Shown here piece after piece: positions 36,724 to 45,902 of a stretch of 64,000 bases of DNA (the stretch's first letter is position 1; every line of letters starts with the position of its first letter). The stretch covers positions 1 through 64,000 of the forward strand of contig NZ_JARXWB010000009.1 in NCBI RefSeq assembly GCF_029892425.1, written 5' to 3'. Under the pieces are notes generated by a model. That model made no database searches. It was not told the DNA's origin and worked only from the letters and a program-made list of their open reading frames with translations. Source of the stretch: Bradyrhizobium sp. BR13661 (GTDB lineage Bacteria > Pseudomonadota > Alphaproteobacteria > Rhizobiales > Xanthobacteraceae). The translations under genes were made by a program, and so were the position numbers.

Positions 36724-38805
36724 ATGTGGCAAGCTTTGACCTGTCTGCCCGGCCAGCACGATCTGCGCTACCTCGCAGTCGCGGTGCTGGTTTGCGTGCT
36801 CGGGTCGCTGCTGTCCATGCGGCTGCTCGCACGTGTCAGGCGCAACACCGGGGCGCGGCGCTTCAACCTGCTGTTCCTGTCTGGCCTCGTTGCCGGCGGC
36901 ACGGTGTGGACCACGCATTTTGCGGCGATGCTCGGCTACCACGCCCCGGTCGCGCGCGCCTTCGAACCCGGGCTGACCTTCGCCTCGCTGATGATCACCG
37001 TGCTCTTCGCCTGGGTCGGCTTCTTCATCACCACCCGCACCCGGCTCGGGCCTGCGATCGAGGGTGGCGGCGCGATTTTCGGTCTCGGCATTGCCGCGAT
37101 GCATTATACCGGCATGGCCGCGTTCGAAGTTCCCGGCATGCTCGGCTGGAATTATCCGCTCGTGGCACTGTCGGTCGTGTTCGCGGCCGGCTTCGGCGCG
37201 GTCGCCGCCAACCGCATCGCGCGGCCCATCACCCGCTTCTGCAAATATGGCGGCGCGCTCTCTATGATCCTGGCGATCGTGTCGCTGCATTTCACCGGCA
37301 TGGCCGCGGTGACCGTCTATCCCGTGTTCGACATGGCGATGCCGCCGCAGGCGCTGTCGGATACGTTCATGATCACCAGCGTCATCGTCGGCATCAGCCT
37401 GATGATGGCGATGGCGGCGTCTGCCTATGCCATCGACCTGCAGGCCGCCAACGAGGCGACCGAGAGCTTCAAGCATCTGGCGATGCATGATCCGCTCACA
37501 GGCTTGCCGAACCGCAATGGCCTCGTGCAGCGCCTGCACGATCTGCTCGCGGGACGCGGAGACGACACGGCGCGCGTCGTCGTGCTGGCGATCGATCTCG
37601 ACCGCTTCAAGGACATCAACGACGTCCACGGCCATGTCGGCGGCGATTACCTGCTGCAGCAGGTCGCCCAGCGCATTGCCGGCGAGCTGCAGCCCGGCGA
37701 ATTTCTGGCCCGCACCGGCGGCGACGAATTCGTCGCCGTGAAGAGCGACGTCTTCGCCCGCGGCGAGGCGGTCAAGTTCGCCGAGCGCCTGCGCAACATC
37801 GTGCTCGACCCGGTCGAGTGGCAGCACCAGACTTTGGCGGTCGGCTGCAGCATCGGCGTTGCGCTGTTTCCGGAGCATGGTCAGACCGGCGATGAGCTCA
37901 CCCAGCGCGCTGATCTGGCGATGTATCGCGCCAAGAGCCTCGGCCGCGGCAAGATCTGCACCTATGAACCGTCGATGGACGAGGCGAGCCGCCTCCGCGC
38001 CGAGCTCGCGATCGATCTCAAGCGCGCGCTCGCCGGCGACGAGCTCGAGCTGCACTATCAGGTCCAGAACGACACCAACACCGGCGGCATCGTCGGCTTC
38101 GAAGCCCTGATCCGCTGGAATCATCCGCAGAAGGGACGCATTCCGCCCGATGCCTTCATCCCGATCGCTGAAGAGACCGGCCTGATCATCGAGATCGGCG
38201 ACTGGGTGATGCGGACCGCCTGCACCGCCGCCGCGGGGTGGCGCCTGCCGTTCAAGGTTGCGGTCAACGTCGCGCCGATGCAGCTCAATCACGAACTGCC
38301 GCGGCGCGTGGCGGAAATCCTGAGCGAGACGGGCCTGGCGCCGTCGCGGCTCGAGATCGAGCTGACCGAGAGCGGCATCATCGCCGACCGCCAGCACGCG
38401 CTTCAGGTCGTGCTGGCTCTGAAGGCGATCGGCGTCACTGTCGCCATGGATGATTTCGGCACCGGCTATTCCTCGCTCTCGACGCTGCAGGCGTTCCCGT
38501 TCGACAAGATCAAGGTCGACAAGAGTTTCGTGCAGGCGGTCGAGACCAGCGTTCACGCGGCCGCGATCGTCAAGGCGACGCTGCTGCTCGGCCGCAGTCT
38601 CAACATCCCGGTGCTGGCCGAAGGCGTCGAGACCACGCGCCACCTCGACTTTCTCCGCGGCGAAGGCTGCGACAGCGTGCAGGGCTATCTGTTCGGCCGG
38701 CCGATGCCGGTCGAGGTCGTGACCCGGATGATTGACGACGAGAAGGCGTCGCGTCCGCAAGCGGCCGATGCGCGCAAGGAGCGCAAGTCGGTTGAGGCGG
38801 CCTGA
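36724..38805 (+). CDS. MHYT-GGDEF-EAL cyclic-di-GMP enzyme
   Basis: A 693-aa membrane protein. Seven N-terminal helices (about residues 15-235) carry the MHYT motifs (TTHF near 62, MHYTGM near 125, LHFTGM near 190), proposed to bind copper and sense a diatomic gas. A GGDEF domain follows with intact GGDEF at 332-336 and MHDPLTGLPNR at its start. The EAL domain has E460-A-L and DDFGTGYSS, so both cyclase and phosphodiesterase active sites look complete. The layout resembles Pseudomonas NbdA/MucR. Its promoter is of the sigma-E type, which would tie c-di-GMP to photo-oxidative stress. Confidence 0.92.
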   Translation: MWQALTCLPGQHDLRYLAVAVLVCVLGSLLSMRLLARVRRNTGARRFNLLFLSGLVAGGTVWTTHFAAMLGYHAPVARAFEPGLTFASLMITVLFAWVGFFITTRTRLGPAIEGGGAIFGLGIAAMHYTGMAAFEVPGMLGWNYPLVALSVVFAAGFGAVAANRIARPITRFCKYGGALSMILAIVSLHFTGMAAVTVYPVFDMAMPPQALSDTFMITSVIVGISLMMAMAASAYAIDLQAANEATESFKHLAMHDPLTGLPNRNGLVQRLHDLLAGRGDDTARVVVLAIDLDRFKDINDVHGHVGGDYLLQQVAQRIAGELQPGEFLARTGGDEFVAVKSDVFARGEAVKFAERLRNIVLDPVEWQHQTLAVGCSIGVALFPEHGQTGDELTQRADLAMYRAKSLGRGKICTYEPSMDEASRLRAELAIDLKRALAGDELELHYQVQNDTNTGGIVGFEALIRWNHPQKGRIPPDAFIPIAEETGLIIEIGDWVMRTACTAAAGWRLPFKVAVNVAPMQLNHELPRRVAEILSETGLAPSRLEIELTESGIIADRQHALQVVLALKAIGVTVAMDDFGTGYSSLSTLQAFPFDKIKVDKSFVQAVETSVHAAAIVKATLLLGRSLNIPVLAEGVETTRHLDFLRGEGCDSVQGYLFGRPMPVEVVTRMIDDEKASRPQAADARKERKSVEAA

Positions 38806-38814
38806 GACGGCCGG

Positions 38815-39147
38815 TCAAACCTCTCGGCCGTGCAGCATCCAGAGCTCGTACACAGTGTTCCAATCCGGAATCTGATCGGGAGCGTAGCCGAAGATCCTGC
38901 CGGTGCCGAGCTTCCGGAAGTTCTTCATGGCCTTGAGATGCGCGCCGCTCGCAACGAAGGCGCGCATGCTGACGAGATCCGACCAGGCTGTCAGCGTGTG
39001 ATAGGTCCCGCCGATGATCCTCGCTTCGACCACGACAACGCCGGATGCATGGCGTGCCTGCGCGAGAGACTGAACCGTTCGCCACCAGAACCTCGGCAAC
39101 TGCGCGATCCCGCGCGGGCGGAAGCCGGTCATGGAGACATAGACCAT
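38815..39147 (-). CDS. Small CrtA/antibiotic-monooxygenase-like dimeric barrel protein
   Basis: A 110-aa protein starting MVYVSMTGFRPRG. The run GVVVVEARIIGGTYHTLTAWSDLVSMRAFVASGAH...MKNF has the alternating pattern of the dimeric alpha-beta barrel seen in ABM and spheroidene-monooxygenase (CrtA)-like proteins. The catalytic function is unknown. ATG 39147 is preferred over the frame opening at 39228 because the promoter (39173-39200) lies in between. The sigma-E-type promoter suggests a role in oxidative stress, perhaps on a lipid, haem or carotenoid-like ligand. Confidence 0.7.
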   Translation of the reverse strand: MVYVSMTGFRPRGIAQLPRFWWRTVQSLAQARHASGVVVVEARIIGGTYHTLTAWSDLVSMRAFVASGAHLKAMKNFRKLGTGRIFGYAPDQIPDWNTVYELWMLHGREV

Positions 39148-39172
39148 GCTGCACCTCGATTGTGATGCAGCA

Positions 39173-39200
39173 GGAACGATGCGCAAAAGGGGTTGGATCA
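39173..39200 (-). promoter_or_regulatory. Sigma-E (ECF11)-type promoter of the CrtA-like gene
   Basis: On the minus strand TGATCC (39200-39195), 16 bases, then CGTTCC (39178-39173). Predicted start near 39167 leaves a leader of about 20 bases to ATG 39147. It is the fifth copy of this signal in the 32-39 kb region. Confidence 0.75.
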
Positions 39201-39245
39201 CCGACGGGCGCGAGTTAGGTTCTTGCACCGGGTCGAGTGCGCCTC

Positions 39246-40145
39246 ATGCAATACAAATCCATCACGACGGACGTTCTGGAGATCGCCTATCTCGACTACG
39301 GCGCGCCGGACGGCTGGTCCTGCATCATGGGTCACGGCTTTCCCTATGACGTAAACGCCTATGCCGCGGCCGCGCCGTTGATCGCGCAGGCCGGTGCGCG
39401 GGTGCTGGTGCCGTGGCTGCGCGGCTACGGGCCGACGCGGTTCCGGTCGGCTGAGACGCTGCGCTCCGGCGAGCAGGCGGCGCTCGGTGCCGATCTCCTG
39501 GCCTTCATGGATGCCCTCGGTATTCAGCGCGCCGTTGTCGGCGGCTATGATTGGGGCGGGCGCGCGGCCTGCGTCGTCTCGGCGGTGTACCCCGAACGCG
39601 TCGTCGGGCTCGTCTCCGGCAATTCCTACAACATCCAGAACATCGCCCGTTCCATGGAGCCGGCCTTGCCGCCGGAGGAGGCGGCGCTGTGGTATCAATA
39701 TCTGTTCCACAATGAGCGCGGCCGCCGCGCGCTGGAACATAATCGCCGCGGTTTCGCCCGCCAGCTGTGGGCGATGTGGTCGCCGACATGGCAATTCGAT
39801 GACGCCACGTTCGAGGCGAGCGCGGCGTCGTTCGACAATCCTGATTTCGTCGACGTCGTGATCCATTCCTATCGCCACCGCTATGCGCTGGTCGAAGGCG
39901 ATCCGGCCTATGCCGCCATCGAGGCGAAGCTCGCCGGGCAGCCGCCGGTCCGTGTCCCCACCATCGCGATCGACGGTGACAGCGACGGCGTCAATCCCGG
40001 CACCGCGCATCATGCGAAGAAGTTCGAGGGTTTGTTCGAGCGGCGCGTGTTCACTGGTGCCGGTCACAATCTGCCGCAGGAACGGCCGGCCGAATGGGCG
40101 CAGGCTGTCCTGGATGTGCGCAAAATGGCGTTGTCGCAGGCTTGA
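39246..40145 (+). CDS. Alpha/beta hydrolase, epoxide hydrolase/haloacid dehalogenase type
   Basis: A 299-aa alpha/beta hydrolase whose nucleophile elbow reads GGYDWGG (Asp near residue 101), not the Ser type. Together with the HGFP oxyanion loop (about residue 30) and a final GAGHNLPQE His (about 279) this fits epoxide hydrolases and haloalkane or fluoroacetate dehalogenases. ATG 39246 or GTG 39237 may start it. It is divergent from the CrtA-like gene. No plus-strand sigma-E signal is seen. Confidence 0.8.
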   Translation: MQYKSITTDVLEIAYLDYGAPDGWSCIMGHGFPYDVNAYAAAAPLIAQAGARVLVPWLRGYGPTRFRSAETLRSGEQAALGADLLAFMDALGIQRAVVGGYDWGGRAACVVSAVYPERVVGLVSGNSYNIQNIARSMEPALPPEEAALWYQYLFHNERGRRALEHNRRGFARQLWAMWSPTWQFDDATFEASAASFDNPDFVDVVIHSYRHRYALVEGDPAYAAIEAKLAGQPPVRVPTIAIDGDSDGVNPGTAHHAKKFEGLFERRVFTGAGHNLPQERPAEWAQAVLDVRKMALSQA

Positions 40146-40249
40146 TTTGCGTCAACGTCCGCGCGCGCCGGAGCTGATCTGCTCGCCGTCGTCCCGGCAC
40201 GATGCTATCCTGAGATGTGCTCGGGGGCGTCACATGCAGGAGGTACGTC

Positions 40250-40825
40250 ATGACAAGTGCTTCGGATACGTCTCACCATGCGAGCCTCGGCTCCGGCATC
40301 GCCGCGTTGCATGCCAAATGGGGCTGGATCGTTGGTCTTGGCGTCGTCTACCTCATCGCCGGCTTCGTCGCGCTCGGCAGCGTCGTGATGGCGACGGTGG
40401 CGAGCGTGCTGGTCGTCGGCGCGATGATGATCGTCGCCGGCGCTGCCGAGATCATCGGTGCGTTCCAGATGAAGAGCTGGGGCAAGTTCCTGATCTGGGC
40501 GTTGCTCGGTGTGCTCTACGTCATCGCCGGCTTCCTCACCTTCGACAACCCGCTGTTCGCGGCAGTCCTGCTGACGCTGTTCCTGGGCGCGTCGCTGATC
40601 GCCTCCGGCGCCGTCAGGCTGTTCCTCGCCTTCAGCATGAAGCGCGAGAGCCCGTGGGTATGGGTCGCGTTGTCGGGCGCGATCACGCTGCTGCTGGGCC
40701 TGTTGATCGTGGCGCGCTGGCCGGTCAACAGCGTCTACATCCTCGGCCTGTTCCTCGGCATCGACCTGGTCATGGCCGGCGCCGGATGGATCAGCCTGGG
40801 CTTCAGTCTGAAGCAGCGTCACTAG
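40250..40825 (+). CDS. HdeD-family (DUF308) membrane protein
   Basis: A 191-aa protein with six hydrophobic helices in three pairs (for example IVGLGVVYLIAGFVALGSVV near 25-45), the pattern of HdeD/DUF308 proteins linked to acid resistance in enterics. ATG 40250 follows a perfect AGGAGGT. The frame opens at 40217 but has no better start. The LapA-like gene follows 22 bases later. Confidence 0.88.
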   Translation: MTSASDTSHHASLGSGIAALHAKWGWIVGLGVVYLIAGFVALGSVVMATVASVLVVGAMMIVAGAAEIIGAFQMKSWGKFLIWALLGVLYVIAGFLTFDNPLFAAVLLTLFLGASLIASGAVRLFLAFSMKRESPWVWVALSGAITLLLGLLIVARWPVNSVYILGLFLGIDLVMAGAGWISLGFSLKQRH

Positions 40826-40847
40826 GCGCGGTGCGAAGGAGATCGTG

Positions 40848-41072
40848 ATGCGCTGGCTCTACATTGCCGTCATCGCGCTGTTCGCCGCCGGCACGGTCAT
40901 CTTTGCCGCGCAGAATTTCGAGACGGTCACGATCTCCTTCTTCAGGATGAATCTCAGCCTGCCGCTCGCGGTCCAGACCCTGGTTGTCTATCTGCTGGGA
41001 GCTGCGACCGGCGGCAGCCTGTTCGCGCTGCTCAGGCGCTCCTACACCGGCTCGAAGCGTAGCGTCGAGTGA
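40848..41072 (+). CDS. LapA-domain (DUF1049) small membrane protein
   Basis: A 74-aa protein with two helices (RWLYIAVIALFAAGTVIFAAQN and LVVYLLGAATGGSLFALLRR) typical of LapA/DUF1049 inner-membrane proteins related to envelope assembly. AAGGAG lies seven bases upstream of ATG 40848. GTG 40845 is a minor alternative. It forms a small membrane-protein pair with the hdeD-like gene. Confidence 0.85.
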   Translation: MRWLYIAVIALFAAGTVIFAAQNFETVTISFFRMNLSLPLAVQTLVVYLLGAATGGSLFALLRRSYTGSKRSVE

Positions 41073-41185
41073 ACCAGCAACTCGACGCAAGACCACCTCG
41101 CCGAACTCCGCTGAGCTGACGCGCTGGCAAAAGGCAGCACGCCGTGCGGTCGCCTCGCGCGGACGATCATCATTGGGGAGAAACC

Positions 41186-42397
41186 ATGAAAGCCGCTTTG
41201 GCCCTGGCCGCAGCGCTGGCTGCCGCCTGTCTGTCCGCGCCCGTCTCCGCCCAGAAATCTTACGGTCCCGGTGTGACCGACACCGAGATCAAGATCGGCA
41301 ACACCATGCCGTATAGCGGGCCGGCCTCGCCACTTGGCATCACCGGCCGGGTGCTCACGGCCTATTTCGACGAGATCAACGAGAAGGGCGGCGTCAACGG
41401 CCGCAAGCTCAACCTGTTGTCGCTTGATGACGCCTTCTCGCCGCCGAAGACCATGGAAGCCGCGCGGCGCCTGGTCGAAGGCGATGGCGTTGCCTTCATC
41501 TTCGCGACCATGGGCACGGCGCCGAGCTCGGCGATCGCGAAATATCTCAACAGCAACAAGGTGCCGCAGCTGTTCCTGATCAGCTCGGCCTCGAAGTGGA
41601 ACGATCCCGCCAACATGCCGTGGTCGATGGCGCTGCCCTGGGCGCCGAACTACACCAGCGAGGCCGCCATCGACGTCGCCTATGCCCGCGCCAAGAATCC
41701 GAATGCGCGCTTCGCCGTCCTCTATCAGAACGACGATGCCGGCAAGGAATATCTTCGCGGGGTGAAGGAAGCGCTCGGCGCCGACGCCGACAAGGCGATC
41801 GCGATGGCCTCGAGCTTCGAGGTCGCCGACCCCACCGTCGACTCCCAGGTGCTGACGCTGGCCAACACCAAGGCCGACGTTTTCATGATCTACTCGGTGA
41901 CGCCGCGCGCCTGCGCGCAGGCGATCCGAAAAGCGCATGAGGTCGGCTGGCAGCCGACGCGCTTCCTCGCGAGCGGCTGTGCCAACAAGGCGACCGTGAT
42001 GGCGCCCGCCGGCCTCGATGCGGGCAAGGGCGTGCTGTCGCTCGGCTCGCTCAAGCCGTTCACGGCGGAGCCGAAGGACGATCCGGCGATGTCGGCCTAT
42101 ATCGACTTCATGAAGCGGCGCCTGCCGAATGCCGACATCAACAACGTCGCCGCGCTCTATGGCTATACGGTCGCCGAGGCGCTGGTGGTGGTGCTGACGC
42201 AATGCAAGGACGATCTGACGCGGGAAAATATCATGGCTCAGGCCTCGAACCTGAAGAACGTGCCGCTGTCGCTCCTGCTCCCCGGCATCACGCTCAACAC
42301 CACGCCGCAGGATTTCCGCCCGATCAAGGACGGCTATATGCTGCAGTTCGACGGCAACGACTGGGTGGTCGCGAGCGAGCTGTTGCGCGGGACGTGA
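41186..42397 (+). CDS. ABC transporter substrate-binding protein, branched-chain amino acid type
   Basis: A 403-aa periplasmic binding protein with a Sec signal peptide ([22 protein letters not shown]) and the LivK-type fold ([19 protein letters not shown], then [26 protein letters not shown]). Such proteins feed the LivFGHM importer. No permease or ATPase genes are adjacent, so it is an orphan that borrows a transporter elsewhere. GGGGAG precedes ATG 41186. It may bring in an acyl or aromatic acid for the acyl-CoA dehydrogenase that follows. Confidence 0.9.
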   Translation: MKAALALAAALAAACLSAPVSAQKSYGPGVTDTEIKIGNTMPYSGPASPLGITGRVLTAYFDEINEKGGVNGRKLNLLSLDDAFSPPKTMEAARRLVEGDGVAFIFATMGTAPSSAIAKYLNSNKVPQLFLISSASKWNDPANMPWSMALPWAPNYTSEAAIDVAYARAKNPNARFAVLYQNDDAGKEYLRGVKEALGADADKAIAMASSFEVADPTVDSQVLTLANTKADVFMIYSVTPRACAQAIRKAHEVGWQPTRFLASGCANKATVMAPAGLDAGKGVLSLGSLKPFTAEPKDDPAMSAYIDFMKRRLPNADINNVAALYGYTVAEALVVVLTQCKDDLTRENIMAQASNLKNVPLSLLLPGITLNTTPQDFRPIKDGYMLQFDGNDWVVASELLRGT

Positions 42398-42428
42398 GGG
42401 GGAAGGCGAGCGGCCATGGAGACGGCGC

Positions 42429-42578
42429 ACCCTCTCCCCTTGCGGGAGAGGGTGGATTGCCGCGAAGCGGCAAGCCGGGTGAGGGGTCTCTATCCGCGAA
42501 TCCAAATGCAGCTGAGTATGCGGTGACAGACCCCTCATCCGGCGCTTCGCGCCACCTTCTCCCGCAAGGGGAGAAGGG
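42429..42578. repeat. Long imperfect inverted repeat (CTCTCCCCTTGCGGGAGAGG family)
   Basis: The left arm has CCTCTCCCCTTGCGGGAGAG then GCCGGGTGAGGGGTCT. The right arm is AGACCCCTCATCCGGC then CTTCTCCCGCAAGGGGAG. Each arm also folds on itself. It is a dispersed repeat of a type frequent in Bradyrhizobium-like genomes and lies between the binding-protein and acyl-CoA dehydrogenase genes. Confidence 0.8.
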
Positions 42579-42609
42579 AAGAGACACCTTTAGCGAGCAG
42601 GAGACCACC

Positions 42610-43824
42610 ATGGACTTTCACCACACCGGCCGCTCGCTGGAGCTGCAGGAGCGCGTCCGCCAGTTCATGCGGACGCATGTCGAGCCGGTCGAGGAACTCT
42701 ATTACGATCAGGTGAAGCCGGAGGCCGCTCGCTACGAGACACCTCCTGTGCTGCAGGACCTGAAGCGGCTGGCGCGGCAGCAGGGGCTCTGGAACCTGTT
42801 TCTATCAGGCGAGCATGGTCCCGGATTGACGAACCTTGAATACGCGCCGGTGAAGGAGATCATGGGCCGCATCCTCTGGGCGCCCGAAGTGTTCAATTGC
42901 TCGGCCCCCGACGTCGGCAACATGGAAGTGCTCGCCAATTACGGCACAAGCGCGCAGCAGGAGCGCTGGCTGAAGCCGCTGCTCGAGGGCCGCATTCGCT
43001 CCGGCTTCTCGATGACCGAGCCGCAGGTCGCTTCCAGCGATGCCACCAACATCCAGTGTGCGATCACGCGCGATGGCGACGACTATGTCATCAACGGCCG
43101 CAAATGGTTCACCTCGGGTGCGATGAACGAGGATTGCGAGATCCTGATCGTGATGGGCAAGACCGCCCCTGACGATCCCGACCGCCATCGCCAGCAATCC
43201 ATGATCCTGGTGCCCAAGAATACGCCCGGCGTCCGCATCGTCAGGGACATGCTCACTTACGGCTATGACGATGCGCCGGTCGGCCACCCCGAAATCGTCT
43301 ACGAGAATGTCCGCGTGCCCGCCGAGAACATTTTGCTCGGCGAAGGCCGCGGCTTCGAGATCGCGCAAGGAAGACTGGGGCCCGGTCGCATCCACCACTG
43401 CATGCGGCTGATCGGCTGCGCCCAGCGCGCGCTGGAATTGATGTGCCAGCGCTCGGTCTCGCGCACGGCCTTCGGCAAGCCGCTGGCCGAGCAGGGCTCG
43501 GTGCGCGAGGATATCGCGCACTCCTTCTGCGAGATCGCGCAGGCGCGCCTGCTCACGCTGCAGGCTGCGGACAAGATGGACCGCGAGGGCAACAAGGCCG
43601 CGCGCGACTTGATCGCCGCCGCCAAGATCGTGGTGCCCAGCATGGCCGCCCGCGTCATCGACCGCGCGATCCAGATCCATGGCGCCGCCGGCGTCTCGCA
43701 GGACACGTTCCTCGCCCGCGCCTATGTCTACGCCCGCTTCATCCGCATCGGCGACGGCCCGGACCAGGTGCATCTGGCCGCGGTCGGCAAGGAACTGATC
43801 AAGCGCGGCGGCGTGATGGGGTAG
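42610..43824 (+). CDS. Acyl-CoA dehydrogenase (ACAD10/11-like)
   Basis: A 404-aa flavoenzyme that introduces a double bond into an acyl-Co[22 protein letters not shown] and [18 protein letters not shown] (about residues 135-180) form the FAD/substrate block. [18 protein letters not shown] (about 355-372) is the C-terminal FAD contact. The set resembles ACAD10/11-type enzymes rather than short-chain ones. AGGAG precedes ATG 42610. A frame opening at 42202 runs through the repeat and is not real. The electron acceptor would be ETF, not encoded here. Confidence 0.9.
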   Translation: MDFHHTGRSLELQERVRQFMRTHVEPVEELYYDQVKPEAARYETPPVLQDLKRLARQQGLWNLFLSGEHGPGLTNLEYAPVKEIMGRILWAPEVFNCSAPDVGNMEVLANYGTSAQQERWLKPLLEGRIRSGFSMTEPQVASSDATNIQCAITRDGDDYVINGRKWFTSGAMNEDCEILIVMGKTAPDDPDRHRQQSMILVPKNTPGVRIVRDMLTYGYDDAPVGHPEIVYENVRVPAENILLGEGRGFEIAQGRLGPGRIHHCMRLIGCAQRALELMCQRSVSRTAFGKPLAEQGSVREDIAHSFCEIAQARLLTLQAADKMDREGNKAARDLIAAAKIVVPSMAARVIDRAIQIHGAAGVSQDTFLARAYVYARFIRIGDGPDQVHLAAVGKELIKRGGVMG

Positions 43825-44170
43825 GGGAGGCTGGAGCCTCCTGTTGCCGAACAACGGCGCGCAACATGTCTGCAGTCTGGCGCGATCGTGGTTTTCACGG
43901 GTATTGCGCGACACGCTTCGATCGCCAGCCCCGTAAGATTCCGGGGAGTCGAGATACATGACTCCCCGAGTCATGTTGCTGACGCAATCCCTGTCTTAGA
44001 CGGCGACAACTCAAAAACAGTGCGGGAATCACTCTGGTTCCCCCAACGGTTCCGCGGCCAGCGTTGGCGCGAATCCGCAAAGGACTGGCGCAGGTTCGCA
44101 AAACGCTTCGCGTTTGCTTGCCCATGTTTTTGCGGCATCGGGAACCGAACGAACAATCAAAGGAGAATTG
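43825..44170. other. Intergenic region, nothing supported
   Basis: These 346 bases hold no supportable gene. The open frame at 43888-44247 is arginine-rich and looks like a shadow. GGAATC...CGGTTCC near 44025-44055 resembles stress promoters only loosely. AGGAG at 44161-44165 serves the next gene. Confidence 0.5.
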
Positions 44171-44662
44171 ATGGAGTTCCGCTCGAGCGCCGCGATGTGC
44201 GGCGCCCTGGTTGCGCTTGCCGTGTCTGTGACCGTCGCCCGCAGTGAAACAAATGAGGCTCAATCAAGCGCCGTTGTCGAAGCTGCCTGTGAGGAAGCGA
44301 TCGTCGGCGCGGCATCCACGTATAATCCCCTCAAGCCCGGCAAGGAGGAGGGCGGCCCGAGCACGGCCTCCGGCGAGCGTTATGATCCCGAGGTGTGGAC
44401 AGCCGCCATCAGGACGAGCTTGCGTGAGAAGTTTGGCGGCGTCCAATTCGGGGCGAGGCCGAAATATGCGCTCATCGAGGCCATCGGCAAGAAGGTGATC
44501 GTCAAGATCAACGACGTGGGGCCGCTCAAGCCCGGCCGCATCATCGACCTCAACGAGCGAACGATGCGCCATTTCGATCCGAGCATGGAGCTTGGCGTCA
44601 TTCCCGGCGTCACGGTCAGGCCGCTGTCCGGAGACGATTGGACGCCGGGGCCGGTTGGCTGA
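44171..44662 (+). CDS. RlpA-like double-psi beta-barrel exported protein
   Basis: A 163-aa protein with a signal peptide (about residues 1-24) and a double-psi barrel: GAASTYNP, GGPSTASGERYDPEVWTAAI, VIVKINDVGPLKPGRIIDLNERTMRHF. RlpA-type domains bind or cleave denuded peptidoglycan. The segment around AIRTSLREKFGGVQFG is longer than in short RlpA proteins, so a related expansin-like role is possible. AGGAG precedes ATG 44171. No SPOR domain is present. Confidence 0.82.
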   Translation: MEFRSSAAMCGALVALAVSVTVARSETNEAQSSAVVEAACEEAIVGAASTYNPLKPGKEEGGPSTASGERYDPEVWTAAIRTSLREKFGGVQFGARPKYALIEAIGKKVIVKINDVGPLKPGRIIDLNERTMRHFDPSMELGVIPGVTVRPLSGDDWTPGPVG

Positions 44663-44699
44663 CGGTGCTGACGGCGTGACGGCTCACGCGTTGAAATGA

Positions 44700-45743
44700 T
44701 TACGCCGGCCCGTCACCGACTTTCACTTGATCGGTGGATGGCAGCGAGGCGACGGGCGACGGTCGTGTCGCATCGTCGGAAAAGTTCGCCGGAGCAAGCC
44801 GCGTCCGATCGATCGACAGATCGAAAATGTCGAACCGGTTGTAGTAGCCGACGACATCGTGGAATTGCTTCGGCTCGACGCATTTGTTGAGATCGATGTT
44901 CGCGTAGGCGATGCCTTCCTCGTCCTGGAGCGTGTCGCCGAAGGCCTCGCCGGTCGGATCGACGAAGAAGCTCGCCGCACGCGGGGTCTGGTCGATCACG
45001 TCGGCGACACTGGGATCCCGCGCGATCAGGAAGGCGCGCATCGGCGCATCCATGTATCCGGCGGTGACGATCCCGAACGCCTTGGCCTCGAACGAATGCG
45101 CGCTGGCGCGGATGCGGTTGGCCGCGACGTTGTTGAAATTTCCGCCGCCGCTCGGCCTGCGTGTCGGCCACATCGGCGGCCAGCTCGAGATATGCACCTG
45201 CTCGCCCTGGGCCATCAGGGCAAATCGCGCCAGCGGATTGGTGTTCTCGCCGCAGATCAGGCATCCGATCCGGCCGAGCCGCACCTCTGCCACCTTGAGG
45301 CCGGCGCCGTCACCCGATGCCCAGACCAGCTTCTCGTAGAACGTCGGCACCAGCTTGCGGTGATGGACGAGGATCTCGCCGTCGTCCCCGATCAGCAGGT
45401 TCGAATTCCACAATCCGCCGGCACTGACCGGAGAGCGTTCGCTGATGCCGATCGAGACGGTGACGCCCAGCGCCCGCGCCTCAGCGCGCAGCCGCGCGAC
45501 CTCCGGACCGTCGACCAGGACCGATTGCCCGGCCATGCGGGCGAACAGATCGTGGTTGTCGATTGGCGCCCAGAGCGCGGCCCAGACCGGAAAGGCCGGG
45601 ATGTAGGTCTCCGGAAAGGCGATCAGCTCCGCGCCGGCCCTGGCGGCCTCGCGGATGATCGAGATGGCCTTCTCCGTGGTTGCGGTGCGGTCGAGAAAGA
45701 CGGGTGCGGCGTGGACGGCGGCAGCCTTGAAACGGGGGAGCAT
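44700..45743 (-). CDS. Nitrilase-superfamily carbon-nitrogen hydrolase
   Basis: A 347-aa nitrilase with the Glu-Lys-Cys triad: FPETYIP (Glu near 42), HHRKLVPTFYEK (Lys near 130), and GCLICGENTNPLA (Cys near 163). Length and these blocks fit branch-1 nitrilases, which turn nitriles into acids and ammonia. A stretch SSWPPMWPTRRPSGGG may mark substrate preference. It is divergent from a LysR gene, the probable regulator. Confidence 0.9.
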   Translation of the reverse strand: MLPRFKAAAVHAAPVFLDRTATTEKAISIIREAARAGAELIAFPETYIPAFPVWAALWAPIDNHDLFARMAGQSVLVDGPEVARLRAEARALGVTVSIGISERSPVSAGGLWNSNLLIGDDGEILVHHRKLVPTFYEKLVWASGDGAGLKVAEVRLGRIGCLICGENTNPLARFALMAQGEQVHISSWPPMWPTRRPSGGGNFNNVAANRIRASAHSFEAKAFGIVTAGYMDAPMRAFLIARDPSVADVIDQTPRAASFFVDPTGEAFGDTLQDEEGIAYANIDLNKCVEPKQFHDVVGYYNRFDIFDLSIDRTRLAPANFSDDATRPSPVASLPSTDQVKVGDGPA

Positions 45744-45902
45744 GGGATCTTCCTGGCGTCCTGGTCGATCGGTCCGGTAGCATTGTCCATTCCGTCCTAC
45801 GCATAGGGATTATCGCAAGCCCGGTTGCAGAGGATCGAAAGCGCCGGCTGGAACAGGAATTGCAGCCTTCGTCGGAAGATTCACGACATGCAGGAGCCGG
45901 CC

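Noticed and set aside
43888..44247. 119-aa open frame between the acyl-CoA dehydrogenase and the RlpA-like gene
   Set aside because: Arginine-rich composition, no ribosome site, and it overlaps the well-supported exported protein in another frame.
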